A stretch of 64,000 nucleotides of DNA from CBDUXP01 sp965371225 [NCBI: uncultured bacterium] (GTDB taxonomy: Bacteria > Abyssobacteria > SURF-5 > CBDUXP01): positions 25,607 through 89,606 of the forward strand of contig CBDUXP010000011.1 in NCBI GenBank assembly GCA_965371225.1. Direction: 5' to 3'. Under the pieces are notes generated by a model. It did not search any database. It saw only the letters and a program-made list of their open reading frames with translations, and was not told the origin of the DNA. The position numbers were made by a program, and so were the translations under genes. Each line of letters starts with the position of its first letter. The stretch's first letter is position 1. Shown one piece after another: positions 50,379-58,319 of the stretch.

Positions 50379-50777
50379 TCAGTCCTCGGGCTCCAGGCGG
50401 AGCGCGGCGGAATTCAGGCAGTAGCGCAGGCCGGAGGGCGCGGGCCCATCGGGAAACAGGTGGCCCAGGTGCGCACTACAGCGGCTGCACAACACCTCCG
50501 TGCGGACCATGCCCAGGCTCCCGTCCTGGTGTTCCTCCACGCGGGCGGCCGCGACCGGTGCGGTAAAGCTCGGCCAGCCGGTGCCCGAATCGAATTTCGT
50601 TCCGGAATGGAAAAGGGGCTGGCCGCAGCAGACGCAGGCGTAGGTGCCGGGGGTCGTGCAGTTCCAATATTTGCCGGAGAAGGGGCGTTCCGTGCCGTGT
50701 TCCCGCGTGACGTGATACTGCTCCGGCGTCAGCGTCTCCCGCCAATGCGCCTCACTCTCGACGATTTTCTCAGGCAC
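50379..50777 (-). CDS. msrB: Peptide methionine-(R)-sulfoxide reductase
   Basis: 132 residues, the usual MsrB length, without signal peptide. Zinc-binding CxxC pairs CVCCGQ and CSRCSA, the GTGWPSF motif and the catalytic cysteine in [11 protein letters not shown] are all present, so this is a cysteine-type MsrB. It reduces methionine-R-sulfoxide in proteins and is recycled by thioredoxin. A secreted Sec-thioredoxin gene is 800 bases away, but a cytosolic MsrB would need another thioredoxin. Confidence 0.96.
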   Translation of the reverse strand: MPEKIVESEAHWRETLTPEQYHVTREHGTERPFSGKYWNCTTPGTYACVCCGQPLFHSGTKFDSGTGWPSFTAPVAAARVEEHQDGSLGMVRTEVLCSRCSAHLGHLFPDGPAPSGLRYCLNSAALRLEPED

Positions 50778-50910
50778 CCCCGGCTCTCCCTGGGCGACAT
50801 TCTGCCATGGCGGGAGAACAATGCAAACTGCGTACCATTGCGCCAGCCCCGGACGCGGCGGCTCGGTTGGCGAACAGAAGGGGAAGGTGCGGGTACGCGA
50901 GAGTGGCCGG

Positions 50911-51648
50911 CTACCACTTCTCCTTGTACGGGCGCAGGTCCAGTTCGTGCGTCCACGCGGTCTTGTGCTGCGTGTGCAGGTGCCAGTACGCGTCCGCGAT
51001 GGCGTCGATGTTGAGCATGCCGTCCTCGCCCAGCGCGTCGACGGCCTGCGGGAAGCGCGACTTGACCCGCTCGCCGAAGATGGCGCCGTCGATGACCACG
51101 AACGCCACGTGGAGCCCCAGCGGCGAATACTCCCGCGCCATGGCTTGCGCCAACAGGCGCAAGCCGCCCTTGGCCGATGCGAACGCGCCGGACGGGGGGC
51201 GGCCCTTCACGGCGGAGGTGGCGCCCGTGAAGATGAGAGTGCCGTCGCGCTGGCCGATGATGCGCCGCGCTGCCTCGCGCCCCACCAGGAACCCACCGAA
51301 ACACGTAACCCGCCAAATGTCCTCGAACGTTTGCGGGTCCATCTCGCGCAGATCCTCGAAGTGGTTGTTGCCCGCGTTATAGATGACGGCCGTGAGCGGG
51401 CCCGGGCCGTCCCGCTCCACCGTGTCGAACAGCCGGACCACGTGCTCGGGATCCGTGGTGTCGCAAGCGACCGCGCTGGCGGAGCCGCCCGCGTTGTTGA
51501 TGGCCTTCGCGATCTTCTCCACCTTCTCCCGCGTGCGGCCCGCGGCGAACACGTGGAAGCCTTCCTTGGCAAACCGCTTGCACAGCGCCGCGCCGAGGCC
51601 TTCTTTCGCGCCTACGCCCACGACGATGACCGTGTCCTGTGTACTCAT
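50911..51648 (-). CDS. SDR-family protein lacking the catalytic tyrosine
   Basis: 245 residues. Rossmann motif [12 protein letters not shown] (atypical GxGxxxGLG), a YNAGNN motif and a [11 protein letters not shown] strand fit the SDR fold, but the YxxxK position reads FASAK: the catalytic Tyr is Phe while Lys is kept. Related bacterial SDR-like proteins share GAFASAK, so it is probably a family trait rather than damage. Redox activity may be lost or use another residue. The gene is on its own, ending 133 bases before the MsrB start. Confidence 0.82.
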   Translation of the reverse strand: MSTQDTVIVVGVGAKEGLGAALCKRFAKEGFHVFAAGRTREKVEKIAKAINNAGGSASAVACDTTDPEHVVRLFDTVERDGPGPLTAVIYNAGNNHFEDLREMDPQTFEDIWRVTCFGGFLVGREAARRIIGQRDGTLIFTGATSAVKGRPPSGAFASAKGGLRLLAQAMAREYSPLGLHVAFVVIDGAIFGERVKSRFPQAVDALGEDGMLNIDAIADAYWHLHTQHKTAWTHELDLRPYKEKW

Positions 51649-51721
51649 GCTCGCTCCTCTGGGCGGCATCAGTGTAGCCGGTTCCGGACGGAGGGTCGCC
51701 TATCGCGGTGAAGTGGGGTCC

Positions 51722-51750
51722 GTAGGGGCGGACCTATGTGTCCGCCCGCG
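51722..51750 (+). repeat. GTAGGGGC palindromic repeat, copy 4a
   Basis: GTAGGGGCGGAC, core CTATGT, then GTCCGCCCGCG. Stem GGGCGGAC with GTCCGCCC. Confidence 0.85.
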
Positions 51751-51752
51751 CT

Positions 51753-51773
51753 GGGGCGCGATTCATCGCGCCC
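51753..51773 (+). repeat. Palindromic hairpin, copy 4b
   Basis: GGGCGCGAT (51754-51762), TC, ATCGCGCCC (51765-51773). Nine perfect pairs, immediately next to copy 4a. Lacks the GTAG end, so a relative rather than a full copy. Confidence 0.7.
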
Positions 51774-51781
51774 ATGCAGCC

Positions 51782-51801
51782 GGGCGCAAGGAATTGCGCC
51801 C
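51782..51801 (+). repeat. Palindromic hairpin, copy 4c
   Basis: GGGCGCAA (51782-51789), loop GGAA, TTGCGCCC (51794-51801). Third hairpin in a row, each with a different but complementary stem. It precedes the stop of the NrtS-like gene on the other strand by 18 bases. Confidence 0.7.
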
Positions 51802-51818
51802 CGACGGGTTCATGATGG

Positions 51819-52085
51819 TTATTGCTGCTGTGTGGCGTCCGCCTCGCCGCGCAACTTGCGGATGGCGCCGACGCTGGAGAGGGTGGAGACGCAGTAGGGC
51901 ACGCACACGGTGAGCGCCATACTAATGAGGCGCCCGCGGGTGATCTCTCCGTTCAGCAGCGCGGGCCCGTGGTTGATGGCGATAAGAATCGCCCCAACGA
52001 CGACCGCGTACCCGCACGCCCGCCGCACCACCCCCGGCTCGTACGCGATGCGCAGCCAGGCGGTGATGTTTTCGCTCAGGGGCAT
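51819..52085 (-). CDS. NrtS-like nitrate/nitrite transport protein
   Basis: 88 residues with two membrane helices: YAVVVGAILIAINHGPALL and ISMALTVCVPYCVSTLSSVGAI. The INHGPALLNGEIT and VPYCVSTLS motifs match the small NrtS family described for nitrate/nitrite uptake in cyanobacteria; a transport role is assumed from that family. The gene is bordered downstream by the palindrome cluster. No nitrate reductase is nearby. Confidence 0.72.
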   Translation of the reverse strand: MPLSENITAWLRIAYEPGVVRRACGYAVVVGAILIAINHGPALLNGEITRGRLISMALTVCVPYCVSTLSSVGAIRKLRGEADATQQQ

Positions 52086-52152
52086 CGGGGCGTCGGAGGG
52101 CTGCCCCGTATGGTACCGGAAACGCGGCGCGGGCCGGGCCGGCGACCAGCCC

Positions 52153-52539
52153 CTAGACGATGTGGCCGTCTTCTACGTGCGAGGAGTTGACCGTGATCGC
52201 GTAGCCGCTGGGCTCGGTGATGGTGAACCGCTCGTGAAAGTCCGCGCGTTCGATCGCGGTGGGGTTCAGCCCGATGTCCGCGAAGTGGGCGTGCATGCCG
52301 GGGATGTCATCGGTCATCAAGTCGAAGGGCGCCGCCGTCCCGGCCGCGACCGGCGCGTTGCTTGGCAGCAGAATCAAGTGCGTGCCCCCGCGGAGTTCGA
52401 AGATGGCCACCGCCTCCTCTTGCGCCACGGGCCGTAGCCCCACCCGCTCGAAGTATGTGGCCGACGCCCGCAGGTCCGAGACCTGCAACAGCGCGTGCCC
52501 CACCGCGAATGGCGGCCGCCCGTCCGTCTGTGTCCCCAT
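52153..52539 (-). CDS. VOC-superfamily protein
   Basis: 128 residues from ATG 52537-52539. Starts with a polar head, then VGHALLQVSDLRASATYFERVGLRPV, the first VOC module, and FELRGGTHLILLPS with TDDIPGMHAHFAD of the second. The C-terminal strand is FTITEPSGYAITVNSSH. Metal-ligand positions are not all obvious. Substrate unknown. A ribosome site (GAAGAGGAAGG) lies upstream. Confidence 0.8.
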   Translation of the reverse strand: MGTQTDGRPPFAVGHALLQVSDLRASATYFERVGLRPVAQEEAVAIFELRGGTHLILLPSNAPVAAGTAAPFDLMTDDIPGMHAHFADIGLNPTAIERADFHERFTITEPSGYAITVNSSHVEDGHIV

Positions 52540-52608
52540 GCTGCCCCCTTCCTCTTCTGGTGTACCCGCCGGCCGGTCCATTCCGCACACGCGCCGCGGC
52601 GGACCGCG

Positions 52609-53289
52609 CTAGGTCTCCTCCAACTCGGACGGCTGCTTGGCCAACGCCAGGCGATCCAGGGCGGCGATGACGTCCATCGGCTCCGCCCGCTCCGTGAAGT
52701 TGCCGTCGATGAAGGACCAAGCGATAGTGCCGTCACGGTCGATCACGTACGTGCCGGGCACGGGCAGTTCCCAGTCGTCGTTCCCGTTGATGGTGCGCAA
52801 GTCCACGTTCTGGCGCTCGTGAAACGCCCGCGTCTCCTCGTCCAGCGCGAAGGCGAGACCGTAGTGTTTCGCCACCGCGTTCCCCGGATCGCTCAACACG
52901 TCGAAGCCCAGGTGCTGCGTCTCGGCCGTCGCCCGTGCGTGCTCGGGCGATTCCGGCGCGATCGCCACGAGCGCCGCGCCCCGCTGGGTGATCTCGGGCA
53001 GCACCTGCTGCAGCGCATCCAGCTCCATGTTGCAGAACGCACACCAGCCGCCCCGGTAGAAGCTCAACACCACCGGCCCCTTGCCCAGCAGCGCGTCCAG
53101 CGTCACCCGCTCCCCGCGCGTGTTGGGCAGGGCGAAGTTCGACGCGCGGTCGCCCGGGCGTAGCGCTTGCGCCGCCACCGCAGCCTCCGCCATCCGGAGC
53201 ACCGTCGCCTGCATCTCCTGGAAGTCGGAAGCCGACATCTCGCCGCGCGCCTGTTGCAGATAGTCCTGAATGACATCACGCAAGCTCAT
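52609..53289 (-). CDS. Peroxiredoxin-like (AhpC/TSA) protein
   Basis: 226 residues. Thioredoxin fold with an FYRGGWCAFCNMELDALQQVL active site: two cysteines (CxxC) in the peroxiredoxin-like position, preceded by GKGPVVLSFYR. Later motifs DVLSDPGNAVAKHYGLAF and PGTYVIDRDGTIAWSF are typical of AhpC/TSA family members. It likely reduces peroxides with help from a thioredoxin. A helical 40-residue N-terminal extension precedes the domain. Three genes from the Sec-thioredoxin in the same direction. Confidence 0.9.
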   Translation of the reverse strand: MSLRDVIQDYLQQARGEMSASDFQEMQATVLRMAEAAVAAQALRPGDRASNFALPNTRGERVTLDALLGKGPVVLSFYRGGWCAFCNMELDALQQVLPEITQRGAALVAIAPESPEHARATAETQHLGFDVLSDPGNAVAKHYGLAFALDEETRAFHERQNVDLRTINGNDDWELPVPGTYVIDRDGTIAWSFIDGNFTERAEPMDVIAALDRLALAKQPSELEET

Positions 53290-53444
53290 GGCGTCCTCCT
53301 CGGCTGGGGACCCGGCCCCCCGTCCCGCAGGCCCGGACTAGAGCCCGACCTCCCCTCGGCCCGCCCTATCATGCCGCGGGCCGGCGCGGTGCGCCAGTGC
53401 CGGCCCCGGTGCAGCATGTCGCGCCGCCCCGGGTGCGGCTAGCC

Positions 53445-54140
53445 CTAGTTGCCGCGGAACTCGTCGGCGGTGCGGCCGCCCACCGTGCCGTCGGCGTAGC
53501 GCGCATAGGCCTTGATGTAGAACTCGGGCGGATTGCTGGTGGCCTTGACGGACTCCCGCTCGCCCATGGTGGCGAACCACGCCTTGAACCGCGTGCATTC
53601 CGCGGGAATCTCGATGTCCCGGTAGTGCTCGGCCACGGCGAACCGCTCCACGAACGGGTACCACGTGAGGTCCACCAGCGTCAGGTCCGCGCCCATCCAG
53701 TACGGCCCGTCCCCCTGCAGCTTCTCCAGCCCCTCGCGCTCCACGAAGCGGAACTGCTCCTCCACCTTCGCCTTGAGCTTCGCCTGCTTCTCCGGGTCCT
53801 GCGTCAGCAGCAGCCGGTAGTACGCCGGGATGAACTGCGTGTTGCAGTAGTCGATCCAGATGCGCGCCAGCGCCTTCGCCCCCGCATCCTCGGGCAGCAG
53901 TTGCACCTGCGGGTACACCTCATCCAGATACTCGTTGATGATCGCGCTCTCGTACAGGGTGCGGCCGTTGTGCCTCACCAGCGGCACCTTGCCGTACGGC
54001 GACATGTCCAGGAACCACTGCGGCTTCTCCCGCAGGTCCACTTCGGTCAGGGAATACTCCACGCCCTTCTCCAGCAGCACCATCCGCGTGCGCTGCGCGA
54101 AGGGACACACGTTTGCGCTATAGATTTCCACGTCCGGCAT
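53445..54140 (-). CDS. Glutathione S-transferase
   Basis: 231 residues. N-terminal thioredoxin-like domain (1-80) with VCPFAQRTRMVLLEKGVEY: a Cys in the place of the catalytic residue, as in omega-type GSTs. The GSH-binding SPYGKVPLVRHNGRTLYESAIINEYL follows. The C-terminal helical domain runs from 90 to 231. Such GSTs act as thiol transferases or dehydroascorbate reductases. Start ATG 54138-54140 is set by the family start. Confidence 0.92.
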   Translation of the reverse strand: MPDVEIYSANVCPFAQRTRMVLLEKGVEYSLTEVDLREKPQWFLDMSPYGKVPLVRHNGRTLYESAIINEYLDEVYPQVQLLPEDAGAKALARIWIDYCNTQFIPAYYRLLLTQDPEKQAKLKAKVEEQFRFVEREGLEKLQGDGPYWMGADLTLVDLTWYPFVERFAVAEHYRDIEIPAECTRFKAWFATMGERESVKATSNPPEFYIKAYARYADGTVGGRTADEFRGN

Positions 54141-54264
54141 GGGATCGTCCTCTATGGTTGGGCCCTGGCAGCATACTCCTGCCCGTCGCGCCTCGTCCAT
54201 GCGGCGCCCGCATCGGCGCGGGTGCGCGGCGCGGATTCGCATCCGTGCCCTGCACGAAATCTTC

Positions 54265-54294
54265 GTAGGGGCGGACCTGTGTGTCCGCCCGGGC
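54265..54294 (+). repeat. GTAGGGGC palindromic repeat, copy 5
   Basis: GTAGGGGCGGACC, core TGTG, TGTCCGCCCGGGC. Differs from copy 4a in single bases. It overlaps by one base the TAG stop of the nitrilase-like gene on the minus strand. Confidence 0.85.
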
Positions 54295-55187
54295 TATCCG
54301 CGGCGGGAATCGGGGCGGAGGAACGGCGGGGCCACGTCGGGGGACACGAGCGGGCCGTAGGCGCCGGGCTTGCGGTAGGCGTTGCCCCAGGTCTCGCGCC
54401 GGCGGTAGGCGCGGATGCGCTCCAGGTCGAAAGTGGCCAGCACGATCTCCTCCGCCGTCCCCGCGCGCACGATGCACGTGTCCAGCTCCGGGCCGCCCTC
54501 CGCTGCGAATGCCACCGCGTCGAACGCGCACGACTGCCCGTTGCATTTGGGCGCCGGGTAGTTGGTCATGGCGAGCCCCACCATGTTCTCGTACGCGCGC
54601 GCTTGGTACTGCCCCAGCCGCAGCGCCCCCAGGGTGCACGAGTTCGGCGTCAGGATCAGCTCCGCGCCCTTGAGCATGAGCACCCGCGCGCTCTCCGGAA
54701 ACTCCCGGTCGTAGCAGATCATGATGCCCACCTGCACTGTCCCCTGGGCCGTGTCTAGCGCCGCCACGTGAAAGTCGTCGCCCGGCGTGCACGCCGCCTC
54801 GAACGCGAAGTCGCAGGTGTGTACCTTCGCGTAGGTCAGCACGATCTCCCCGTGCCGGTCGATGAGGGCCGCTGTGTTCCGCGGCGCGCCCGGCCACCGC
54901 TCCAGGTACGTGAGCGCGATGGCCATGTTGAGTTCCTTCGCCAGGTCGCGGAAGTGGGTGACGAACGGGTCGTCGGCGCCGATCGCCCGCGCCTGCCACG
55001 CCTCCCGCGCCGCCGCATCGTCCCCCTCCGGCCCCGTATAGCCCACGTTCCACATCTCCGGGAACAGAGAGATGTCCGCCCCCATCCCCGCCGCCTCGCG
55101 ACACCCCGCCTCCCCCTTCACCCGGTTCGCGTCCTGGTCCACCCCGTGCGACGCCAATTGGAGCAGCGCGACTTTGACTACAGGCAT
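54294..55187 (-). CDS. Nitrilase-superfamily carbon-nitrogen hydrolase
   Basis: 297 residues. Catalytic triad E44 (LFPEMWNVGY), K121 (TYAKVHTCDF) and C158 (GIMICYDREFPESARVL). It hydrolyses an amide or carbamoyl compound, for example an N-carbamoyl or amidase-type substrate. The C-terminal tail (from about PLVSPDVAPPF) ends next to a repeat, so the last residues could be repeat-derived. Four palindromes follow its start on the other side. No pathway neighbours identify the substrate. Confidence 0.92.
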   Translation of the reverse strand: MPVVKVALLQLASHGVDQDANRVKGEAGCREAAGMGADISLFPEMWNVGYTGPEGDDAAAREAWQARAIGADDPFVTHFRDLAKELNMAIALTYLERWPGAPRNTAALIDRHGEIVLTYAKVHTCDFAFEAACTPGDDFHVAALDTAQGTVQVGIMICYDREFPESARVLMLKGAELILTPNSCTLGALRLGQYQARAYENMVGLAMTNYPAPKCNGQSCAFDAVAFAAEGGPELDTCIVRAGTAEEIVLATFDLERIRAYRRRETWGNAYRKPGAYGPLVSPDVAPPFLRPDSRRG

Positions 55188-55200
55188 GGTGTTCTTTCAT

Positions 55201-55228
55201 GCGGGCCGGTCTGAAGACCGGCCCCTAC
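55201..55228 (-). repeat. GTAGGGGC palindromic repeat, copy 6 (reverse)
   Basis: GCGGGCCGGTCT, GA, AGACCGGCCCCTAC. Perfect ten-pair stem in reverse orientation, just 14 bases upstream of the nitrilase-like start. Confidence 0.85.
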
Positions 55229-55259
55229 AAAAAAAGTCTGGCAAGGGAGCTCCCACTAG

Positions 55260-55289
55260 GTAGGGGCGGGTCTTCAGACTCGCCCGCAC
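55260..55289 (+). repeat. GTAGGGGC palindromic repeat, copy 7
   Basis: GTAGGGGCGGGTCTTCAGAC followed by TCGCCCGCAC. Forward orientation with a conserved GCCCGCAC end. Confidence 0.8.
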
Positions 55290-55345
55290 GGCAGGCCCCG
55301 GCCCAGCGTATCGTGCTGGTGGCTGCGCCGACTAGATCAGCGGCC

Positions 55346-55375
55346 GTGCGGGCCGGTCTCGCGACCGGCCCCTAC
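55346..55375 (-). repeat. GTAGGGGC palindromic repeat, copy 8 (reverse)
   Basis: GTGCGGGCCGGTCTCGCGAC followed by CGGCCCCTAC. Reverse orientation; stem GGGCCGGTC with GACCGGCCC. Confidence 0.85.
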
Positions 55376-55415
55376 GAGGAATAGGCCCATTGGTGCCGGG
55401 TTCCTGCATGTTTTT

Positions 55416-55441
55416 GTAGGGGCGGGTCGCAAGACCCGCCG
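55416..55441 (+). repeat. GTAGGGGC palindromic repeat, copy 9
   Basis: GTAGGGGCGGGTCGCAAGAC followed by CCGCCG. Forward; stem GGCGGGTC with GACCCGCC. Eight bases before the stop of the DUF362 gene. Confidence 0.8.
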
Positions 55442-55448
55442 GCTCCAA

Positions 55449-56390
55449 CTATGCACCCTTAACGCTGGTCAGCCACGCTTGCTTGATGGTGCTCTTTGCG
55501 ACGCGGGGGAGGGAGAAGCCGATGGGGCCGACGTCGGGCTCGCGGAAGCCGGCGACGCGGCATTCGGCGAGGGGCGCGCCGTGGAGGGCGATGTCCTCCA
55601 GGCGCGTGTACAAGCCTAGCTCTTTCGCGGCTTCGAGATAGCAGACGCGCGCGGCGTCGAAGCCGATGACCTCGCACAGCACGCGGTCGAGCGCGATGCA
55701 GTCGGTCCCTGCGGCGATGAGGCCCACCTGCCGCGGGTCGCCCTTGCCCGGGCCCTGGCCCTCCATGGCCACCACCGCGTCCACCACCGTCAGCGCGGGC
55801 GCCAGCAGCCGCAGCGTTTCCACGAGCATGAGCCCGAAGTAGTTCTCGAAGTTGCCGGCCTTCGCGTGCCACCACGCCTTGCGCTTGCCGGTGACGCAAC
55901 CGAACATATTCTTCGTGGCGCAGGTGAAGTAGAGCTGCGCGTGCGTCTTCAGCTTCGGCAGGTTCACGATCGCGTCCGCGTCCAGCGCGCGCCCGTCTAC
56001 CGTCAGCCGGTCGAACACGCGCGCGAAGGGGGTGGCCACCCGCCGCGCGTCCTTCAGTTCGTACAGCGGGATGCCCAGCGTGCGGCACACGTCCGCGATG
56101 CCGTTCGCTTTCGCCACGCCGCGCGCGCTGCCCCACGCGGGCGAGTCGGCCACGAACGGGCGGCCGCCGCAGTCCAGCACCAGCTCCGCCACGGCGCGCA
56201 CCACCGCCGGGTGCGTGCACACGGCCTGCTCCGGCCGCGCGGCCATGAGGAAGTTCGGCTTCAGCAGCACGCTGTCGCCGCGCTTCACGTGCGCCGCGAC
56301 GCCCCCCGCGGGCGCCGTCGCCGCCTCCACCGCCGCACGCACCGCGCCCGGCTCGTAATCGTTACACGGAATCAGACAGACATCGGCCAT
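55449..56390 (-). CDS. DUF362 domain protein
   Basis: 313 residues, complete and shorter than the other DUF362 protein (23936-25372). Shows VLLKPNFLMAARPE, FVADSPAWGSARG, the DADAIVNLPKLKTHAQLYFTCATKNMFG motif and a GQGPGKGDPRQVGLIAAG region. Cys residues are scattered and do not form a ferredoxin cluster. Function of the family is unknown. The upstream region to its 3' side contains four palindromes. Confidence 0.88.
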   Translation of the reverse strand: MADVCLIPCNDYEPGAVRAAVEAATAPAGGVAAHVKRGDSVLLKPNFLMAARPEQAVCTHPAVVRAVAELVLDCGGRPFVADSPAWGSARGVAKANGIADVCRTLGIPLYELKDARRVATPFARVFDRLTVDGRALDADAIVNLPKLKTHAQLYFTCATKNMFGCVTGKRKAWWHAKAGNFENYFGLMLVETLRLLAPALTVVDAVVAMEGQGPGKGDPRQVGLIAAGTDCIALDRVLCEVIGFDAARVCYLEAAKELGLYTRLEDIALHGAPLAECRVAGFREPDVGPIGFSLPRVAKSTIKQAWLTSVKGA

Positions 56391-56465
56391 GGACTCTCCC
56401 CCGCGGCCGCGCGCTCCCGGCCACGCCGCATTGTACCGCGATACGCACCGCCGCGCGGGCGGGGA

Positions 56466-57623
56466 TCAGTACGCCGTGTAGGCGCTGCCGGCTTGGGGGA
56501 TGAAGCCGGCGGGGGTGTGGTTGCCGAAGCGGATGGGGAGGGTTTCGCTGCGGCCGTCGAGCCGGGCTTTGCCGACGCCGAAGTGGAGGTGCGGCCCGGT
56601 GGAGTAGCCGGTGTTGCCGCTCTCGGCGATGATCTGCCCGGTTTGCACGCGCTGCCCGTCGTACACTTTGGTCCCGCTGGTGTTCAGGTGTGCGTACACG
56701 GCGTACGTCCCGTCGTCGTGCAGGATGAGCACGAGATTCGCCGGCGGGCCAAACAGGATGCGACCGGTATCGGCTTCGGTGTAGCCGTCGACGATCTGGA
56801 TCACGGTGCCCCCCCGCGCGGCGCACACGGGCGTGCCGATCTCCATGGGGAAGTCGAAGCTGTACTTGGACCGGCCCTTGTGGCTGAAGGCGCCGCTTGC
56901 GCCCTGCGACACGAAGTGCGCTTCGCCCGCGCGCCACGGCAGCCGGTAGCGCACGTCGTCGTCGTGTTCGGCCGCGGGGTCGCCGAACGCTGTCCGCATG
57001 GCGGGCTTGAAGTGCCAACTGTGCGCCGGGTTCTTCTTGCGCACGAAGAAGAGCTGGCGCCGGGTGCGCGGCGGGATCACCGCCACGAGCGGCAGGTCCG
57101 CCGTGGGCACGGCGTTGCGCACGTCCCGCAGCCCCACCCGCACCGTGAGGGGCGCGCGAAAGCAGTTCTCCGCGTCGAAGCGCGCGATGTGGTTGGCCTC
57201 TTCCACTTGCAGGCAGGCCCCGAGCGGACAGCGCCGCACCGACGCCGGCCCGTCCTCGAGGATGCCTTCCCGCGCCGCGCGTTCCAGTTCCGACTCCTGG
57301 TGCGCCCGGGTGCGTCGCGCGGCCTCCTTGCGGCCGGCCGTTTGCTCCTGGAACTCGGCGAGCAACGCGGCGTTCGTCGCCTCGTCATCCCGCGTCACGT
57401 GGATGACCCGCGTCTTTGGGTAGGTCGCGGTGCCCAGTTTCGTCCGCACGCGATACTGCGTGTCGGTTTCGTCCAGGATCACGCAGCGCACCTCCCGCCG
57501 GGGCGTCTCCGCGTCGGCCGGCCCGCTCCCGGTCCCGAGGCGCACCACCAGCACGTCGGCCCGCGCCGGCGTGGCGGCGGCGAGTGTGAGGGCGAGCAAG
57601 GCGGTAGGGAATCGCGTGTGCAC
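56466..57623 (-). CDS. Secreted M23-family metallopeptidase
   Basis: 385 residues. A signal peptide (FPTALLALTLAAATPARA) is followed by an alpha/beta N-terminal region and a C-terminal LytM domain. Zinc ligands are H in SHKGRSKYSFDF, the Asp of that motif, and the GPHLHFGV histidine; IAESGNTGYSTG precedes it. This is an M23 variant with spacing HKGxxxYxxDF rather than HxGxD, a subgroup form. It should cleave peptidoglycan cross-bridges or act as a cell-division activator. Position next to a pilin-like gene fits cell-wall remodelling. Confidence 0.87.
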   Translation of the reverse strand: MHTRFPTALLALTLAAATPARADVLVVRLGTGSGPADAETPRREVRCVILDETDTQYRVRTKLGTATYPKTRVIHVTRDDEATNAALLAEFQEQTAGRKEAARRTRAHQESELERAAREGILEDGPASVRRCPLGACLQVEEANHIARFDAENCFRAPLTVRVGLRDVRNAVPTADLPLVAVIPPRTRRQLFFVRKKNPAHSWHFKPAMRTAFGDPAAEHDDDVRYRLPWRAGEAHFVSQGASGAFSHKGRSKYSFDFPMEIGTPVCAARGGTVIQIVDGYTEADTGRILFGPPANLVLILHDDGTYAVYAHLNTSGTKVYDGQRVQTGQIIAESGNTGYSTGPHLHFGVGKARLDGRSETLPIRFGNHTPAGFIPQAGSAYTAY

Positions 57624-57731
57624 GTGGCGTTGGTCTTTAGCGCGGCGGCCACAGACGGCCGAGGAGGTTGGCCGGTGGCGCGGGCTGTTCCCTCAGGATG
57701 CCATACCCCCGCCGGGGGCGGCGAATCGGGT

Positions 57732-58319
57732 CTACCGCGCGCGGCCGGTGAGCATGGGCGAATCCAGCAGGCCGCCCAGGAGCGGGAAGCCTTCCGCCGC
57801 GGCGCGGGTCGGCACCACCCCGCCCGTGTCCGCGACGCGGACGGCGAGCGTCTCGTCGACATAGAACGTGCGCTTCGCCGTCCAGGGGTACCGGGTGGGC
57901 ACGGCCAGCGCATACCACGCCTGCTCCCCCGTCGCGGTGCGGCGGCCGATGCCCAGGGTGATGGCGTAGCCGAACCCGCCCACGGCGCCGCGGGCCACGT
58001 CGGGATCGATCGTGGCGTGGACCGGGGCGCCCAGCTCGTCCAGCGTCAGGTAGGCGCCGGCCCCCTCGCCAACGGAGGCCGCGCGCGCGCGCTTCCGGGC
58101 CTCGGCTTGGGCCGCGCGCACGCTCGCGAGCGCGACAATGGCGCGCGCCTCATTCCGGGCGATCCGGGCCAGCCGCAGGTTGTAACCGCCCAGCCCGAAG
58201 CCCCCCAAGCCGGTGACTCCCACCACGCCGATGAAAAACAGCGGGATGCGTGTGCGCCGCCGCCGGGGGGTGGTGGGGCGGTACTGCTCGCGCATGGGCA
58301 CGCTGGCGCTTTGGGTCAT
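57732..58319 (-). CDS. Single-pass membrane protein, pilin-like (weak)
   Basis: 195 residues from ATG 58317-58319. A basic head leads into a single long hydrophobic segment (IPLFFIGVVGVTGLGGFGLGG), then an alanine-rich helix (AIVALASVRAAQAEA) and a C-terminal region with PTRYPWTAKRTFYVDETLAVRV, similar in order to pseudopilin-like proteins with PxxYPxTGxRTFYxDE. The prepilin peptidase Gly-Phe-Glu site is not clear. The start overlaps the stop of the sAC-like gene by 4 bases (ATGA), so it is translationally coupled to it. Confidence 0.55.
   Translation of the reverse strand: MTQSASVPMREQYRPTTPRRRRTRIPLFFIGVVGVTGLGGFGLGGYNLRLARIARNEARAIVALASVRAAQAEARKRARAASVGEGAGAYLTLDELGAPVHATIDPDVARGAVGGFGYAITLGIGRRTATGEQAWYALAVPTRYPWTAKRTFYVDETLAVRVADTGGVVPTRAAAEGFPLLGGLLDSPMLTGRAR

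Noticed and set aside
55201-55235. Repeat copy 6 followed by an A-run as a terminator
   Set aside because: The run is on the wrong side (A-run on the + strand), and genes on the minus strand start here rather than end.
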